Origin: Maribacter arcticus
GTDB lineage: Bacteria; Bacteroidota; Bacteroidia; Flavobacteriales; Flavobacteriaceae
DNA length: 64,000 nt
NCBI RefSeq assembly: GCF_900167935.1
Contig: NZ_FUYL01000002.1
Location: 62,001-126,000, forward strand
Direction: 5' to 3'
Position numbers and translations under genes: made by a program. The notes beneath the pieces are model-generated. The model was given only the letters and a program-made list of their open reading frames with translations. It searched no databases and was not told where the DNA came from. Numbering within the stretch: position 1 is the stretch's first letter; each line of letters starts with the position of its first letter. Positions 18,333-28,595 of the stretch are shown in pieces.

Positions 18333-18368
18333 AAAAAAACCCTAATTATATATAATTAGGGTTTTTTT
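18333..18368. terminator. Bidirectional intrinsic terminator
   Basis: AAAAAAACCCTAATTA and TAATTAGGGTTTTTTT form a perfect 16-base stem with a 4-base loop, flanked by A and T runs on each side. It lies between the convergent secreted-protein gene and the ABC-permease/peptidase gene and can serve both. Confidence 0.9.
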
Positions 18369-18381
18369 ATTTCGACTTATT

Positions 18382-21300
18382 TCATTCTAACTCGTCCAAA
18401 CTTTTCAAATTATCATCTGGTATCCTATCAATCATTTTATTATAAGGGTCGATCCCTGCCTTAATCGGTTCTTTATTAGTTACAAACGTAAAAGTGCTTT
18501 TCCCTGGTTTGATCCACTTTTTCTCTAAAATCAACGGAACTTTTTTTGTTTTCCCATCGATGATGGTATCATTCTGAAATACAGCGATATCCAATAAATT
18601 AGATTGTGTAGGAGCACTTAATTCTTTGCCATTACCATCATAATAATTCTTCGCACTTTCAACAGTAAGTTGAACTTCAAACGTATTATTGTCAAGTTTT
18701 TTAAATGTTGCTTCACTTACCTTGTTGGTATATAAAGTGATTTTCTCAAAACTATCTTCTAAATAGTATTGCAATGAATCTGGGGTTACTTCCTTTATAT
18801 AGCCATACCATTCATTAGAAGTTGCAAAAGGAGCTTTCGGTCTAAAAGCCGCATTATCAATAAATTTTTTGAATCCTTGGTTTAAGGTTTTCTCACCTAT
18901 ATAGTCTTGAAGACCATATAAAACCAACCCCCCTTTTCTGTACCATACATAAGCCTGTGTATCATTATCAAGCAATGTCTTTTCAAATTTATTTTCACCG
19001 GCCCTACCTCTAAGATAACTGTCTAGTTCACGCTTTAAAAAATCTTGCATAGCATCAACACCATATTCCTTTTTCATTACCATTAATGAAGAATATTCTG
19101 CCATGGACTCTGAAATTTGGTTTGCGCCCCTTGTAGCTGAAGGTGTTATCTGATGTCCCCACCATTGATGGGCTACCTCATGAGATGTTACCATATAGGC
19201 ATAATCCAAATCTTCGGGATCGCTAAAATCGGCGGTCCAACCAAAACTTTCAGCATATGGAACCGTATTTGGAAAAGACTGGGCAAATGATTGGTATCTT
19301 GGAAATTCAATGATTCGCATTTGACGATATTGATATGGTCCATAATTTTCAGAAAAATAATCAAATGAATGTCTGACGGCCTTGGCAAAACGTTCTACAT
19401 TATAACTATGACTAGGATGATGGAAAATCTCAATTGCTACGTTATTACCATCTTTATCCTTCCAATCTTCTTTATAGATATCATATCGGGCAGATGAGAC
19501 GTTGAAGAAGTAATCCATCTCACCTTCCATTTTATAATGGTAGAACTTTCTGCCATTATCCTCCCATTCCTTTTGCAGGTACCCTGGCATAATAGCAATT
19601 TGGTCAGGAGCCGTACTTACAGTTCCTTCAAAAGTCACATAATCTGCATCATCATTGAACAATAGATTACTGAGTCCCCATTTATCATCTTGAGGTGGTG
19701 CAACATATTCCTTTTCTGGTAAATCATACTCCTTTCTATATTTATCACTAGTGATTTCTCCTTGAAGGTTATACCCAAATGATGGGAAAAAGCTATCATT
19801 TAAAAACGTACCATTATAAACAATATCAGAACCACTACCCTCATTTGGAAAACCCTTATACCCTCGCTTAAGAGCCAATTTCATTGTGACCGTATCGCCA
19901 GGCATCATTCTATTAGGGAGCTTATAAATTTTATATCCAAAATTTACAAACACCTTACCTTCTTTTAATTCTATATCATTAACGGCCAATTTCATTAGCT
20001 CGGTCTGTAACAACTCATTATTCCCCCAATTAATATGTAGAGAATCTATTGGCGTATCACCTTTATTGACCATTTCAAAAGTTCCAGACATTGTAGCATA
20101 GCGCTCTTCAGGAACCAAATCTACGTCTACCTTTATATCAGTAAATTTTGGTTGATTTATATAATTGTATTTGCTCAGTTCCTTCTCATAATTAGCCGAC
20201 AATACCCTTCCTTCCTTGACTGTTCTATATGAGTTTATAACACTTACGTTATTATAAACATACGCTCCCGCACCTATCCATATCAATGCACCAAATACCA
20301 TTGCAATTTTAACCTTGCCCCCTAAACGTTGTCGCGCTTCTTTCCACCTGGCTTTCATACCAGAATCCGTTCCACGTTTCCAGAACAGGAGTCCTATTAC
20401 CGTTAGAAGTACCCCAAATCCTAACCAATACAATCGAAACCAATTTTGTGCAGCTAAAAAATGACCAAAACCATTCATATCAGAAATGGTATAGCCTGGT
20501 GCATACCCATATAATGCCATGTTATAATCAATATCGGCTAAGCTATTTATAGCAAAGAGTCCGGCCCAAATAGCAATTGTAATTACATGGCCTAAAAACT
20601 TTTTCGCTATAAGGGCATGAACAAAAAATGCCAACATAACGTAGGTAATATACTTCGGAAACTCAATTAAGTAGAGATCCGTAAAGTACATATCAAATTG
20701 AAAATTGAAATATCCTTGGAGTACTTGGTTAAGTACACCACTAACGAGAATCATATTTACCAAAATGAAACAGATAAACACTAATGCCAAAAATTTAGAA
20801 CCATAGATTACCCAATTTGGTAATGGAAGCGCCCCATAAATCTGTTCATATTTTACACCTCTTTCTCTGTGTAGTACTTCACCTGTCATAAAAACAATAA
20901 GGATAAAAATGAGGATAACATAGGTAAAGTCCTTTATCTCTAACATATAATACGTCATAGGTAACATTGGCGTACCATATGTAGGGTTGCCAAACCATCC
21001 ATCAAAAAACAGAAATGCCACAGCCGCTATTAGAATTGCCTTAAAGAATAGATCTTTTGTGATATTTCTAAACTCCATCCAAGACAAACTGAAAAGTAAT
21101 TTGAGATAATGGGTTCCACTAAAAACTTGGGAAACTTTGGGTATTTTGGTAAATACAGCAGCAGTGGAAATTTCCTTTTCGTCTACCATACTCTTCTTTT
21201 TTGAACCCAGTTTTTTATTTAGAAAGCGTTGAAAATCGAATCTAAAAACCGTAAACAGAAAAATCAAAATACCTATACCTAACCATAATATGCGATTCCA

Positions 21301-22023
21301 TAGAACTGTATCTTTAAAAGGTATGGTTAGTGTATTTTGTTCTTCTGGTGTCCAATATTGGATGGTATTATTTAGTGCTCCAAAACCAAATGGGTCTAAC
21401 AAACTTACCAATTCCTTATTTTCAATATCCTGGGTCAAGGTCAAGGTTACCAAATAAATAATAAATAATATTGCACCACCAGCGTAGGCTAACATGATAC
21501 GTTTTGTAAGGGCAACTAGGGCGAAAAATATACAACCTGTAAAGAAAAAATTAGACCAGTAGAATATTAAGGAAGGTTGTAAATAATGCCATAAATTAAA
21601 ACTCGCATAGCGCTCGGCTGGCTCATACCCAGCATATGGCCCAATTGCATAACCAATCATAAAACCAAGAATAAGGCCTAAACTTACTAAAAACAAAGTA
21701 GCCATAGAGCCCGCAAATCGACCTAAAATATAGCCCTTTTCACTAATTGGATAACTGAACAAATAGTTTTGGGTTCCATGTTCAATATCTCTATAAACAG
21801 GCACTCCCATAATTGCACTCGCAAGCATAATACCAAATATGCTTATAACATTCAACGTTGAAGCCAAGGATGCAGGCGAATTTAAAAAGACCTTTTCGGA
21901 TCCACCGCTAAGCCCTCCAATAGAAAGAATTAATGCGTAAATAAAAAGTATTCCAAAATAAGCCCAAGTAGCAGGCCTTCTAAGTCGGTAATTTAATTCA
22001 AATAAAAATATTTCAATGAACAT
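18382..22023 (-). CDS. ABC transporter permease fused to M1-family aminopeptidase
   Basis: A 1213-residue protein. The N-terminal half (about 1-600) is an ABC-2-type permease in two blocks of six or so membrane helices (ELNYRLRRPATWAYFGILF at the start, a second block from about 300). The C-terminal half is a periplasmic gluzincin: HEVAHQWWGH with H948, E949 and H952, and the third ligand in ISESMAEYSS (E972), the counterpart of the M1 NEGFAEY motif. M1 enzymes remove N-terminal amino acids from peptides. With the ATPase encoded 30 bases downstream this makes an exporter with a tethered peptidase. Many Bacteroidota carry this fusion; its substrate is unknown. The first gene of the operon seems to be further upstream, at 26273. 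Confidence 0.93.
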   Translation of the reverse strand: MFIEIFLFELNYRLRRPATWAYFGILFIYALILSIGGLSGGSEKVFLNSPASLASTLNVISIFGIMLASAIMGVPVYRDIEHGTQNYLFSYPISEKGYILGRFAGSMATLFLVSLGLILGFMIGYAIGPYAGYEPAERYASFNLWHYLQPSLIFYWSNFFFTGCIFFALVALTKRIMLAYAGGAILFIIYLVTLTLTQDIENKELVSLLDPFGFGALNNTIQYWTPEEQNTLTIPFKDTVLWNRILWLGIGILIFLFTVFRFDFQRFLNKKLGSKKKSMVDEKEISTAAVFTKIPKVSQVFSGTHYLKLLFSLSWMEFRNITKDLFFKAILIAAVAFLFFDGWFGNPTYGTPMLPMTYYMLEIKDFTYVILIFILIVFMTGEVLHRERGVKYEQIYGALPLPNWVIYGSKFLALVFICFILVNMILVSGVLNQVLQGYFNFQFDMYFTDLYLIEFPKYITYVMLAFFVHALIAKKFLGHVITIAIWAGLFAINSLADIDYNMALYGYAPGYTISDMNGFGHFLAAQNWFRLYWLGFGVLLTVIGLLFWKRGTDSGMKARWKEARQRLGGKVKIAMVFGALIWIGAGAYVYNNVSVINSYRTVKEGRVLSANYEKELSKYNYINQPKFTDIKVDVDLVPEERYATMSGTFEMVNKGDTPIDSLHINWGNNELLQTELMKLAVNDIELKEGKVFVNFGYKIYKLPNRMMPGDTVTMKLALKRGYKGFPNEGSGSDIVYNGTFLNDSFFPSFGYNLQGEITSDKYRKEYDLPEKEYVAPPQDDKWGLSNLLFNDDADYVTFEGTVSTAPDQIAIMPGYLQKEWEDNGRKFYHYKMEGEMDYFFNVSSARYDIYKEDWKDKDGNNVAIEIFHHPSHSYNVERFAKAVRHSFDYFSENYGPYQYRQMRIIEFPRYQSFAQSFPNTVPYAESFGWTADFSDPEDLDYAYMVTSHEVAHQWWGHQITPSATRGANQISESMAEYSSLMVMKKEYGVDAMQDFLKRELDSYLRGRAGENKFEKTLLDNDTQAYVWYRKGGLVLYGLQDYIGEKTLNQGFKKFIDNAAFRPKAPFATSNEWYGYIKEVTPDSLQYYLEDSFEKITLYTNKVSEATFKKLDNNTFEVQLTVESAKNYYDGNGKELSAPTQSNLLDIAVFQNDTIIDGKTKKVPLILEKKWIKPGKSTFTFVTNKEPIKAGIDPYNKMIDRIPDDNLKSLDELE

Positions 22024-22053
22024 GGCAGATGGTTTTAGGTTGGTGAAATTGAA

Positions 22054-22941
22054 TTATACCGTTACTTCATTTAGACGTGCTGCTATTTCAGTGAAATACA
22101 CATCTTCTAAATTAGCCGGACTTGGTTCAAAAGTTTCATCGGGCCTAGTCTCATTATATACATGAATTACCGTACTACCAGCTTTTAAATGAGTCGATAT
22201 AACCTGAAAATTAGATTTATAATTATCTAACTCTTTCTTGTCAATCATTTTCTTCCAAATCTTGCCTTGAACACGTTGTATCAGTTCAGTTGGGTTTCCT
22301 TGGGCCACCACTTCACCTAAACAGATAATTGCCATATTCTTACATAGGTTGGCAACATCATCTACAATATGTGTGGATAGAATAATAATCGTATTCTCAC
22401 CTATTTCGCTTAATAAGTTGTGGAACCGAACTCGTTCTGCGGGATCTAAACCTGCAGTGGGTTCATCTACTATAATTAATTTAGGTGATCCTATCAAAGC
22501 CTGGGCGATACCAAAGCGTTGTTTCATACCACCAGAATACGTACCTAGACTCTTATTGCGAACATGCCATAAATTTGTTTTGTTCAAGAGGGCCTCTACT
22601 AGTTCTTTCCGTTCACCTTTATTGGAAACTCCTTTTAGAGATGCTATATGATCTAGCATTTTATAGGATGTAACTTTAGGGTAGACCCCAAATTCTTGTG
22701 GTAAATATCCTAACATCTCCCTTACTTTATCTGTATCCTTAAGGATATCTATATCACCCATGGTAATAGACCCAGAATCAGCCTGCTGTAATGTAGCCAT
22801 TGTACGCATAAGCGAAGATTTTCCTGCACCATTTGGTCCTAAAAGACCAAACATTCCTTGAGGAATAGTCAATGTTATATCCTTTAAAGCATTAACACCG
22901 TTTGAATAGGTTTTGCTTAGATTTTCAATTTTTAGTTCCAT
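22054..22941 (-). CDS. ABC transporter ATP-binding protein, partner of the permease-peptidase
   Basis: 295 residues from the ATG at 22939-22941 (MELKIENLSKTYSNGV). A longer frame reaching 23079 overlaps the acylase gene and its extra 46 residues are unlike any ATPase, so I reject it. Walker A is GPNGAGKSS, signature YSGGMKQR, Walker B LIIVDEPTAG, and the H-loop LSTHIVDD. This is the ABC-2/drug-exporter ATPase pattern. It lies between the acylase gene (upstream, 59-base gap) and the permease-peptidase gene and should energise that permease. Confidence 0.95.
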   Translation of the reverse strand: MELKIENLSKTYSNGVNALKDITLTIPQGMFGLLGPNGAGKSSLMRTMATLQQADSGSITMGDIDILKDTDKVREMLGYLPQEFGVYPKVTSYKMLDHIASLKGVSNKGERKELVEALLNKTNLWHVRNKSLGTYSGGMKQRFGIAQALIGSPKLIIVDEPTAGLDPAERVRFHNLLSEIGENTIIILSTHIVDDVANLCKNMAIICLGEVVAQGNPTELIQRVQGKIWKKMIDKKELDNYKSNFQVISTHLKAGSTVIHVYNETRPDETFEPSPANLEDVYFTEIAARLNEVTV

Positions 22942-23000
22942 GCTTGGTTGGTTGGTTTTAGGATTAATACACTTACTATACTGACTACTAGCTAAATATA

Positions 23001-25181
23001 CTACTTTCTTTTTCCAGGTAAATATGTTTCTTGCGCTCTTTTTAATACATCTTCGCGATAAAAAGCCACATCTTTCCAATCTATATTCAAATACTTTTCG
23101 ATTTGGTCGTTAAAATGTGGTGAAGTTGGGTCGCCACTTTGCCCCCCGGCTAATATTGTTTTTGCTTGTACTTTATCCCCAAATTCAACTACAGCCACAA
23201 AACTATTACCTCGTGTACCGTATATTTTCTTAGCACCTGGCGCCGTATATCTAGCACCATAAGCTGCAAGCGCACCCCAAGTTCCTGATGCAAATCCTAC
23301 CCCAACACTTGGCAAACTATCATTAAAAGGTTGCATAACATCTCCTGTTAAACGTTGGTATCGATTGACTTCACCCCATGGCATTTTCCATGTTCCAAAA
23401 TCATCATTTAAAATTTTTATAGCTTCTTCAAATACCGCTAGCTTTTCTGTATTTGGAGAATCACTTCCCCAATATTCTACCAACTCCATACTATTAAGTC
23501 CCGTTGGTCGAACTGCTTTTTGGTAACATAAAGTACCATAAAAATTTGCTAACGTCATCGCTACAGATTCTTTTGAAGTTTTATAGTCCCAATTGCGAAT
23601 CACCTCAATCGCTTCTTTTAATTCTTCTTTTGGGCTAGCGTCATATGCTTTTACCAACCCAGGAATCAAAGCCTTAAAAGCAGGTAAATATGGGTCATGC
23701 GCTAATTGAATTAAACTATCAATGGTATACCCCTTTTTATCTGTCAACAATTCAATGGCATGCACTCCTCTAAAATTCTCTTGGTCTTTCGACATATAAT
23801 TAGGGTAATCTTCCTTTTTCGGACTAAACTCCAATGCTGAAGTATAGGGTGTGGAGTTACAATTCTGAATCCATCCATTTTCTGGATTCAAGACCAAAAT
23901 ATTTTCATCGACAGTATGCAACCCTTGCCAATCTGTTTTAGGATTACTCCCATCTACAGGTACTTCATAATTAAACGTTACATCTCTTTTAGGAACAAAA
24001 TTTCCGTGGAAATAAGCAATATTCCCTTCTGCATCGGCGTACACCGTATTGTTACTTGAATTGGTGCGGATATCCATCATCTCGCGAAATCCTTTATACC
24101 CACTTTGCTTAGTTCTAATAAAAGATTGCTCAAGTGCCTTTATAGGTTCCCACATCATAGCTGAAGCTGTCCATTGGCCATCAGCTACATGAGTTATAGG
24201 TCCGTGGTGTGTTCGATAAGCGGGATAGGTTTTTTCTTTTAATTGGTCTCCAACCAAATATTTCAAACTAATCTCATCAGATTTCACCTCTCTTAGCTCT
24301 TCCCCATATTGATAAAACAAATTCTCATCATTCTTAACAATCGTTTCCTTGAATTCATCCATCACATCGGTATAGGTTGATGTATGCATCCATCCAGTTT
24401 TTTCATTGAACCCTTGGTATACAAAAAATTGTCCCCAGGTTACTGCGCCATACGCATTCAATCCTTCCTCTGAAACCACATGAACTTCTCCCCTAAAATA
24501 AAATGAGGTATGCGGATTAATCAATAACATCGAATTCCCAGACTGTGTCAATTTTCCAGAGATAGCAATACCATTTGAACCTTGCGGCTCTTCAGCTTCT
24601 TTTTCCTTTTTTAATTGCAATTGTTCCATTTCTGGAAGCGCCATATCACTTTCATAAAAAGCAGCAATCTTCTTTGTAGAAATTCGCTCTATATCACCAC
24701 CTATAGAACCTTCACTAAAGTACATAGGCATCCACGGCTCAAAATGTGTTAGTAATTTTGGTTTTACCTCAGGATGGGTATACAGGTAATAATTTACACC
24801 GTCAGCAAAAGCATCACACAATTTCTTTAACCAAGCGGGACTCCTCTCATAATTTGCCTTTGCTTCTTCTTCGCTCATGAACAATTTTGCACGCAAATCA
24901 CTGTACAACGCTTCTTCACCTTCCACTTCTGCCAACCGACCAATAGCCCAAATATAGTTTTGCTCTACCCGATTAAAATCATCTTCACATTGTGCATATA
25001 ACAACCCAAAAACGGCATCAGCATCGGTTTTACCGTAAATATGAGGCACTCCGTAATCATCTCTTATAATTTCAATATTTGCCGCTTGCGCTTCCCATTT
25101 CTCGACCTCTGGGGCTTTCGTGTTCTCAGCCTTACAGGCCATAATCAATACAAAAACTAACAAGTAAATAATTCTATTCAT
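23001..25181 (-). CDS. Penicillin-acylase-family N-terminal nucleophile hydrolase, lipoprotein
   Basis: 726 residues with a lipoprotein signal (Cys16). EIIRDDYGVPHIYGKTDADA opens the alpha chain. The precursor is expected to cleave itself before S202 in GSNGIAISG, making that Ser the nucleophile, and the following LINPHTSFYFRGEVHVV and GWMHTSTYTDVMDEF match the beta chain. Family members cleave amide bonds of acyl side chains: penicillins, aculeacin-type lipopeptides or acyl-homoserine lactones. Specificity cannot be told. It lies in an apparent operon with the ABC exporter/M1 peptidase, which suggests joint processing of an acylated or peptide compound. Confidence 0.93.
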   Translation of the reverse strand: MNRIIYLLVFVLIMACKAENTKAPEVEKWEAQAANIEIIRDDYGVPHIYGKTDADAVFGLLYAQCEDDFNRVEQNYIWAIGRLAEVEGEEALYSDLRAKLFMSEEEAKANYERSPAWLKKLCDAFADGVNYYLYTHPEVKPKLLTHFEPWMPMYFSEGSIGGDIERISTKKIAAFYESDMALPEMEQLQLKKEKEAEEPQGSNGIAISGKLTQSGNSMLLINPHTSFYFRGEVHVVSEEGLNAYGAVTWGQFFVYQGFNEKTGWMHTSTYTDVMDEFKETIVKNDENLFYQYGEELREVKSDEISLKYLVGDQLKEKTYPAYRTHHGPITHVADGQWTASAMMWEPIKALEQSFIRTKQSGYKGFREMMDIRTNSSNNTVYADAEGNIAYFHGNFVPKRDVTFNYEVPVDGSNPKTDWQGLHTVDENILVLNPENGWIQNCNSTPYTSALEFSPKKEDYPNYMSKDQENFRGVHAIELLTDKKGYTIDSLIQLAHDPYLPAFKALIPGLVKAYDASPKEELKEAIEVIRNWDYKTSKESVAMTLANFYGTLCYQKAVRPTGLNSMELVEYWGSDSPNTEKLAVFEEAIKILNDDFGTWKMPWGEVNRYQRLTGDVMQPFNDSLPSVGVGFASGTWGALAAYGARYTAPGAKKIYGTRGNSFVAVVEFGDKVQAKTILAGGQSGDPTSPHFNDQIEKYLNIDWKDVAFYREDVLKRAQETYLPGKRK

Positions 25182-25229
25182 AATTGTTCTATTAACGATT
25201 TTTTGAAGGTATATAAAAGTAGTTGAATT

Positions 25230-26273
25230 TTACCAGCTTCCACTAGAGCCACCACCACCAGAACTTCCACCTCCACCAGAAAATGAGCTTGAGCTTCCGC
25301 CAGAGGAACCTGAGCCAAATGAGTGTGATCCCGATGATGAAAAAGTTTTTCTATAATAGGTTTTATCATTTTTAATCCATGAAATATTCAAATTTTCCTC
25401 ACCCATTATTCTAATCTTTACGAAAGCAATGAATGCTGCAATCACGAAAAATGGTACCAACACCCATAACAATTCAATTGGGCGGTCAACAATGTTAGTC
25501 ATTATGTTATGGTCTGATGCGTAGACACTATAAGCCACTGCTAACGGTATTATCATAAAAAGAAGACCGAATAATGAGGACAAAGAGCCGCTAATAAGCA
25601 TAAACAGCCCAGGTAGCACCCCAAGCTTTCCAATAAAAATACCTCTAAAAACCTCAATGATATTTCTATAACTTCTGAAAAAGAAGAAACCACCTACTAC
25701 AATAAAAACTAATAGAAAAAGGCACAAAAAAGCAAAGCCAATCATATCATCTTTACGTTCACTCTCTTCAATTTCTTGTTTGAATTCTGCGAGCGCCTCA
25801 GGATTATTTAAAAATTCAATAATTTGATTTATAGCCTCATTAATTCCTTCAAAATAGCGTTCCTCCTTAAAATTGGGAATCATGGTATTTCGAATAATTC
25901 TAGAAGAAACGGCATCGGTTATGTAGGGCTCCAAACCATACCCAACCTCAATACGGACTTCCCTGTCTAATTCTGAGAATACTATTAGTAAGCCATTATC
26001 CTTATCTTTTTGACCAATACCATTTTGATTAAAAATGCCATTCGCATAGGTTTCAATAGTTTCAAAACCTAACTGCTCAATTGTAACAATTACAATCTGA
26101 TTTGTAGTTTTCTGTTCAAAATCTACAAGTCTTTCGTTTAAATCTTGAACTTGATTATTATTAAATATTTGGGCACTATCCGTCACAAACTCATGTAACT
26201 CATAATATTGTTGCTGTGCATGAGCTAATAGGGACGCAAATAATAAAAGAAGTACGTGTATTTTTTTGAGCAT
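25230..26273 (-). CDS. TPM-domain membrane protein (YgcG type)
   Basis: 347 residues: signal peptide (to about HAQ20), a periplasmic TPM domain (about 22-160, with VTDSAQIFNNNQVQDLNERL, IGQKDKDNGLLIVFSELDRE and GYGLEPYITDA), two or three membrane helices (about 178-280), and a Ser/Gly-rich tail ending GGGGSSGGGGSSGSW. TPM domains occur in thylakoid PSII-repair proteins and bacterial membrane proteins; function in bacteria is poorly known. First gene of the minus-strand run leading to the acylase and ABC genes; a -7-like element is at 26294-26301. Confidence 0.9.
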   Translation of the reverse strand: MLKKIHVLLLLFASLLAHAQQQYYELHEFVTDSAQIFNNNQVQDLNERLVDFEQKTTNQIVIVTIEQLGFETIETYANGIFNQNGIGQKDKDNGLLIVFSELDREVRIEVGYGLEPYITDAVSSRIIRNTMIPNFKEERYFEGINEAINQIIEFLNNPEALAEFKQEIEESERKDDMIGFAFLCLFLLVFIVVGGFFFFRSYRNIIEVFRGIFIGKLGVLPGLFMLISGSLSSLFGLLFMIIPLAVAYSVYASDHNIMTNIVDRPIELLWVLVPFFVIAAFIAFVKIRIMGEENLNISWIKNDKTYYRKTFSSSGSHSFGSGSSGGSSSSFSGGGGSSGGGGSSGSW

Positions 26274-26293
26274 AAATAAATAGTCGGGTTTAT

Positions 26294-26301
26294 CAAATAT
26301 A
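26294..26301 (-). promoter_or_regulatory. Candidate -7 element for the TPM/acylase/ABC run
   Basis: TATATTTG on the minus strand matches TAnnTTTG and lies about 20 bases upstream of the ATG at 26273. A TTG lies upstream but at a rather long spacing (24 bases). Confidence 0.4.
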
Positions 26302-26402
26302 AAAACCTTTATCTAGACTCGGCATCAATTTCAAAACCTTGCTAAGAAACCATCAAATCTTTAGATTTAAAGTAACTTGCAGACTTTTAAAATCAACTTT
26401 TC

Positions 26403-28139
26403 ATGTCCGAAAATAAAGTAACTATACTTTCTGCATTCAAAACAATAATTTGGCCCAGGCGAAAGCTAGTATTTATAGGTCTTCTATTAATAGTTATTAG
26501 CAAAGCAGCGAGCTTTGTTGCTCCTCTATCCCTTAAATACTTAATGGATGATATTATTCCTAATAAAAACATTGAACTATTAAAATTATTGGTTGGTGCT
26601 GTAGCAATAGCCATATTAGTTCAATCGGTAACTTCATTTTTATTGACCAAAATATTAAGTGTTCAAGCACAATATTTAATTTCTGAATTAAGGGCTCAGG
26701 TACAGAAAAAAGTGCTTTCCCTTCCTATTCGTTTTTTCGATAACACAAAATCTGGAGCTTTGGTTTCCCGTATCATGAGCGACGTAGAAGGAGTTAGAAA
26801 CCTAATTGGCACAGGATTAGTTCAATTGGTAGGTGGTACTATTACAGCGGTAGTTTCGCTGATTTTACTTTTACGTATTAGTTGGACAATGACCATTTTC
26901 ACTTTAGTGCCCCTCGCTATTTTTGCCTTGATTGCATTAAAAGCTTTTAAAATAATTCGCCCCATATTTAGAAATAGAGGTAAAATCAATGCCGAGGTAA
27001 CAGGCAGGTTGACCGAAACTTTAGGTGGCGTTAGAGTTATTAAGGGTTTTAACGCTGAGGAGCAAGAAAATAAAATCTTTGAGGAAGGTGTGGAGCGGCT
27101 TTTTTTAAATGTAAAAAAGAGTTTGACAGCCACCGCATTTATGACTAGCTCCTCTACTTTTTTATTGGGATTAGCAACAACGGGTATTATGGGTATAGGT
27201 GGTTATAAAATTATGATGGATGAATTGACCATTGGTAATTTCTTGACCTTCACATTTTTGTTGGGGCTAATGGTAGCTCCAATTGTTCAAATGAGTAATA
27301 TTGGAAGTCAACTGACCGAAGCCCTAGCCGGTTTAGACCGTACAGAAGAATTGATGAATATGACCCCGGAGTCTGATGAAGAGAACCGAACCAAATTCTT
27401 AAAAAACTTGGAAGGCAATATTATTTTCGATGATGTTTCTTTTGCTTATGAAGAGGATAAAGAAGTGCTTCACAATATTAGTTTTGAAGCTAAATCTGGC
27501 GAAGTCATAGCCCTTGTAGGGAGTTCCGGATCTGGAAAAAGTACCATTGCAGGTTTGGCGGCTACTTTTTTGAATCCGCAGTCGGGTATGATAACCGTTG
27601 ATGGAGAAGACATTGCAAAGGTTAACTTAGGTAGTTTCAGAAAACATTTAGGTGTTGTTTTACAAGATGAATTTCTTTTTGAAGGTACAATTCGCCAGAA
27701 CATTCTTTTTCCTAGACCAGATGCTACCGAAGAAGAATTGACCGCAGCAGTAAATGCTGCTTATGTAAATGAATTTACAGACCGGTTTGAAGACGGATTA
27801 GAAACATTAATTGGTGAACGCGGCGTTAAATTATCTGGTGGACAACGACAACGTATCGCAATTGCCCGAGCTGTTTTGGCCAACCCAAGAATTTTAATAT
27901 TGGATGAAGCTACTTCTAACCTTGATACAGAAAGTGAAGCGCTGATTCAGAAAAGTTTGGCAGAACTTACTAAAGGGAGAACTACTTTTGTAATTGCTCA
28001 CCGTTTGAGTACCATTAGAAAAGCAAATCAGATTTTAGTCATAGAAAACGGACGCATTGCAGAGCAAGGTACGCATGATGAATTAATTGCTACAGAGGGC
28101 AGGTACCATAATTTATTTACATATCAAGCGAGAATTTAA
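26403..28139 (+). CDS. MsbA-like ABC exporter (permease + ATPase)
   Basis: 578 residues: an N-terminal six-helix type-1 exporter domain (about 15-310) and a C-terminal ATPase with Walker A GSSGSGKST, Q-loop GVVLQDEFLF, signature LSGGQRQR, Walker B ILILDEATSN and the H-loop IAHRLST. As a half-transporter it should homodimerise. Homologues flip lipid A core (MsbA) or export drugs, and lipid or drug export is the likely role. It is divergent from the TPM gene and single on its strand. Confidence 0.93.
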   Translation: MSENKVTILSAFKTIIWPRRKLVFIGLLLIVISKAASFVAPLSLKYLMDDIIPNKNIELLKLLVGAVAIAILVQSVTSFLLTKILSVQAQYLISELRAQVQKKVLSLPIRFFDNTKSGALVSRIMSDVEGVRNLIGTGLVQLVGGTITAVVSLILLLRISWTMTIFTLVPLAIFALIALKAFKIIRPIFRNRGKINAEVTGRLTETLGGVRVIKGFNAEEQENKIFEEGVERLFLNVKKSLTATAFMTSSSTFLLGLATTGIMGIGGYKIMMDELTIGNFLTFTFLLGLMVAPIVQMSNIGSQLTEALAGLDRTEELMNMTPESDEENRTKFLKNLEGNIIFDDVSFAYEEDKEVLHNISFEAKSGEVIALVGSSGSGKSTIAGLAATFLNPQSGMITVDGEDIAKVNLGSFRKHLGVVLQDEFLFEGTIRQNILFPRPDATEEELTAAVNAAYVNEFTDRFEDGLETLIGERGVKLSGGQRQRIAIARAVLANPRILILDEATSNLDTESEALIQKSLAELTKGRTTFVIAHRLSTIRKANQILVIENGRIAEQGTHDELIATEGRYHNLFTYQARI

Positions 28140-28166
28140 TTTGGTTAATGGTTAAATTCTATTTTC

Positions 28167-28448
28167 TCAATCCATTAATGGAACAGTCAATAATAGCCAT
28201 AGCACAAACAATACCCAGATTAAACCTAAACCATTAATTACAAGCAACAATAAACTTTCACTAAACCTATGTTTAAATGTAAGTACGGCAGTAATTAGTA
28301 AAATATTAATTGAAATAGTGATAGGAATAATTGAATATCCATATTCAATTGGACCTTCAATATTTTTAATAATGATAATCGTATAAGGGAAAAAGTAAAG
28401 ATTCATGGTAATTATTAAAATCGATACAACCCTATTTGCAACTTTCAT
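28167..28448 (-). CDS. Small three-helix membrane protein, unknown
   Basis: 93 residues with three hydrophobic segments (about 8-27, 38-58 and 69-90), and no other motif. The frame has plausible composition and no competing frame, and sits in a gap otherwise lacking genes. I do not recognise a family. It could be co-oriented with the ferredoxin operon, but an interspersed repeat lies between. Confidence 0.6.
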   Translation of the reverse strand: MKVANRVVSILIITMNLYFFPYTIIIIKNIEGPIEYGYSIIPITISINILLITAVLTFKHRFSESLLLLVINGLGLIWVLFVLWLLLTVPLMD

Positions 28449-28470
28449 TCTATAAAGTGGTTTCTAGGTT

Positions 28471-28590
28471 ACTTCTCGCAAGGACGGAGTAAAAATTCTT
28501 ATTTTCTTAGTTAGCGCAGCACGTCTAACTGGCAGTTTTAAACACGAATTAAACAGATTATTTCGTTGCTACAATGCTCCTCGCAATGAA
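28471..28590. repeat. Interspersed intergenic repeat (about 120 bases)
   Basis: The ends are near-identical direct repeats (TTCTCGCAAGGACG and TCCTCGCAATGAAG), and the inside has a short stem AGTTAG/CTAACT (28509-28530). The sequence read as CATTGCGAGGAGCA on the other strand resembles a dispersed non-coding repeat common in Bacteroidota genomes. It fills the gap between the small membrane protein and the ferredoxin gene. Confidence 0.5.
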
Positions 28591-28595
28591 GCGTA

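Noticed and set aside
22942-23079. 46-residue N-terminal extension of the ABC ATPase frame
   Set aside because: It overlaps the acylase coding end in another frame and lacks any family resemblance; the ATG at 22941 gives a normal ATPase start.
25178-25369. 63-residue minus-strand frame
   Set aside because: Shadow of the Ser/Gly-rich tail of the TPM gene.
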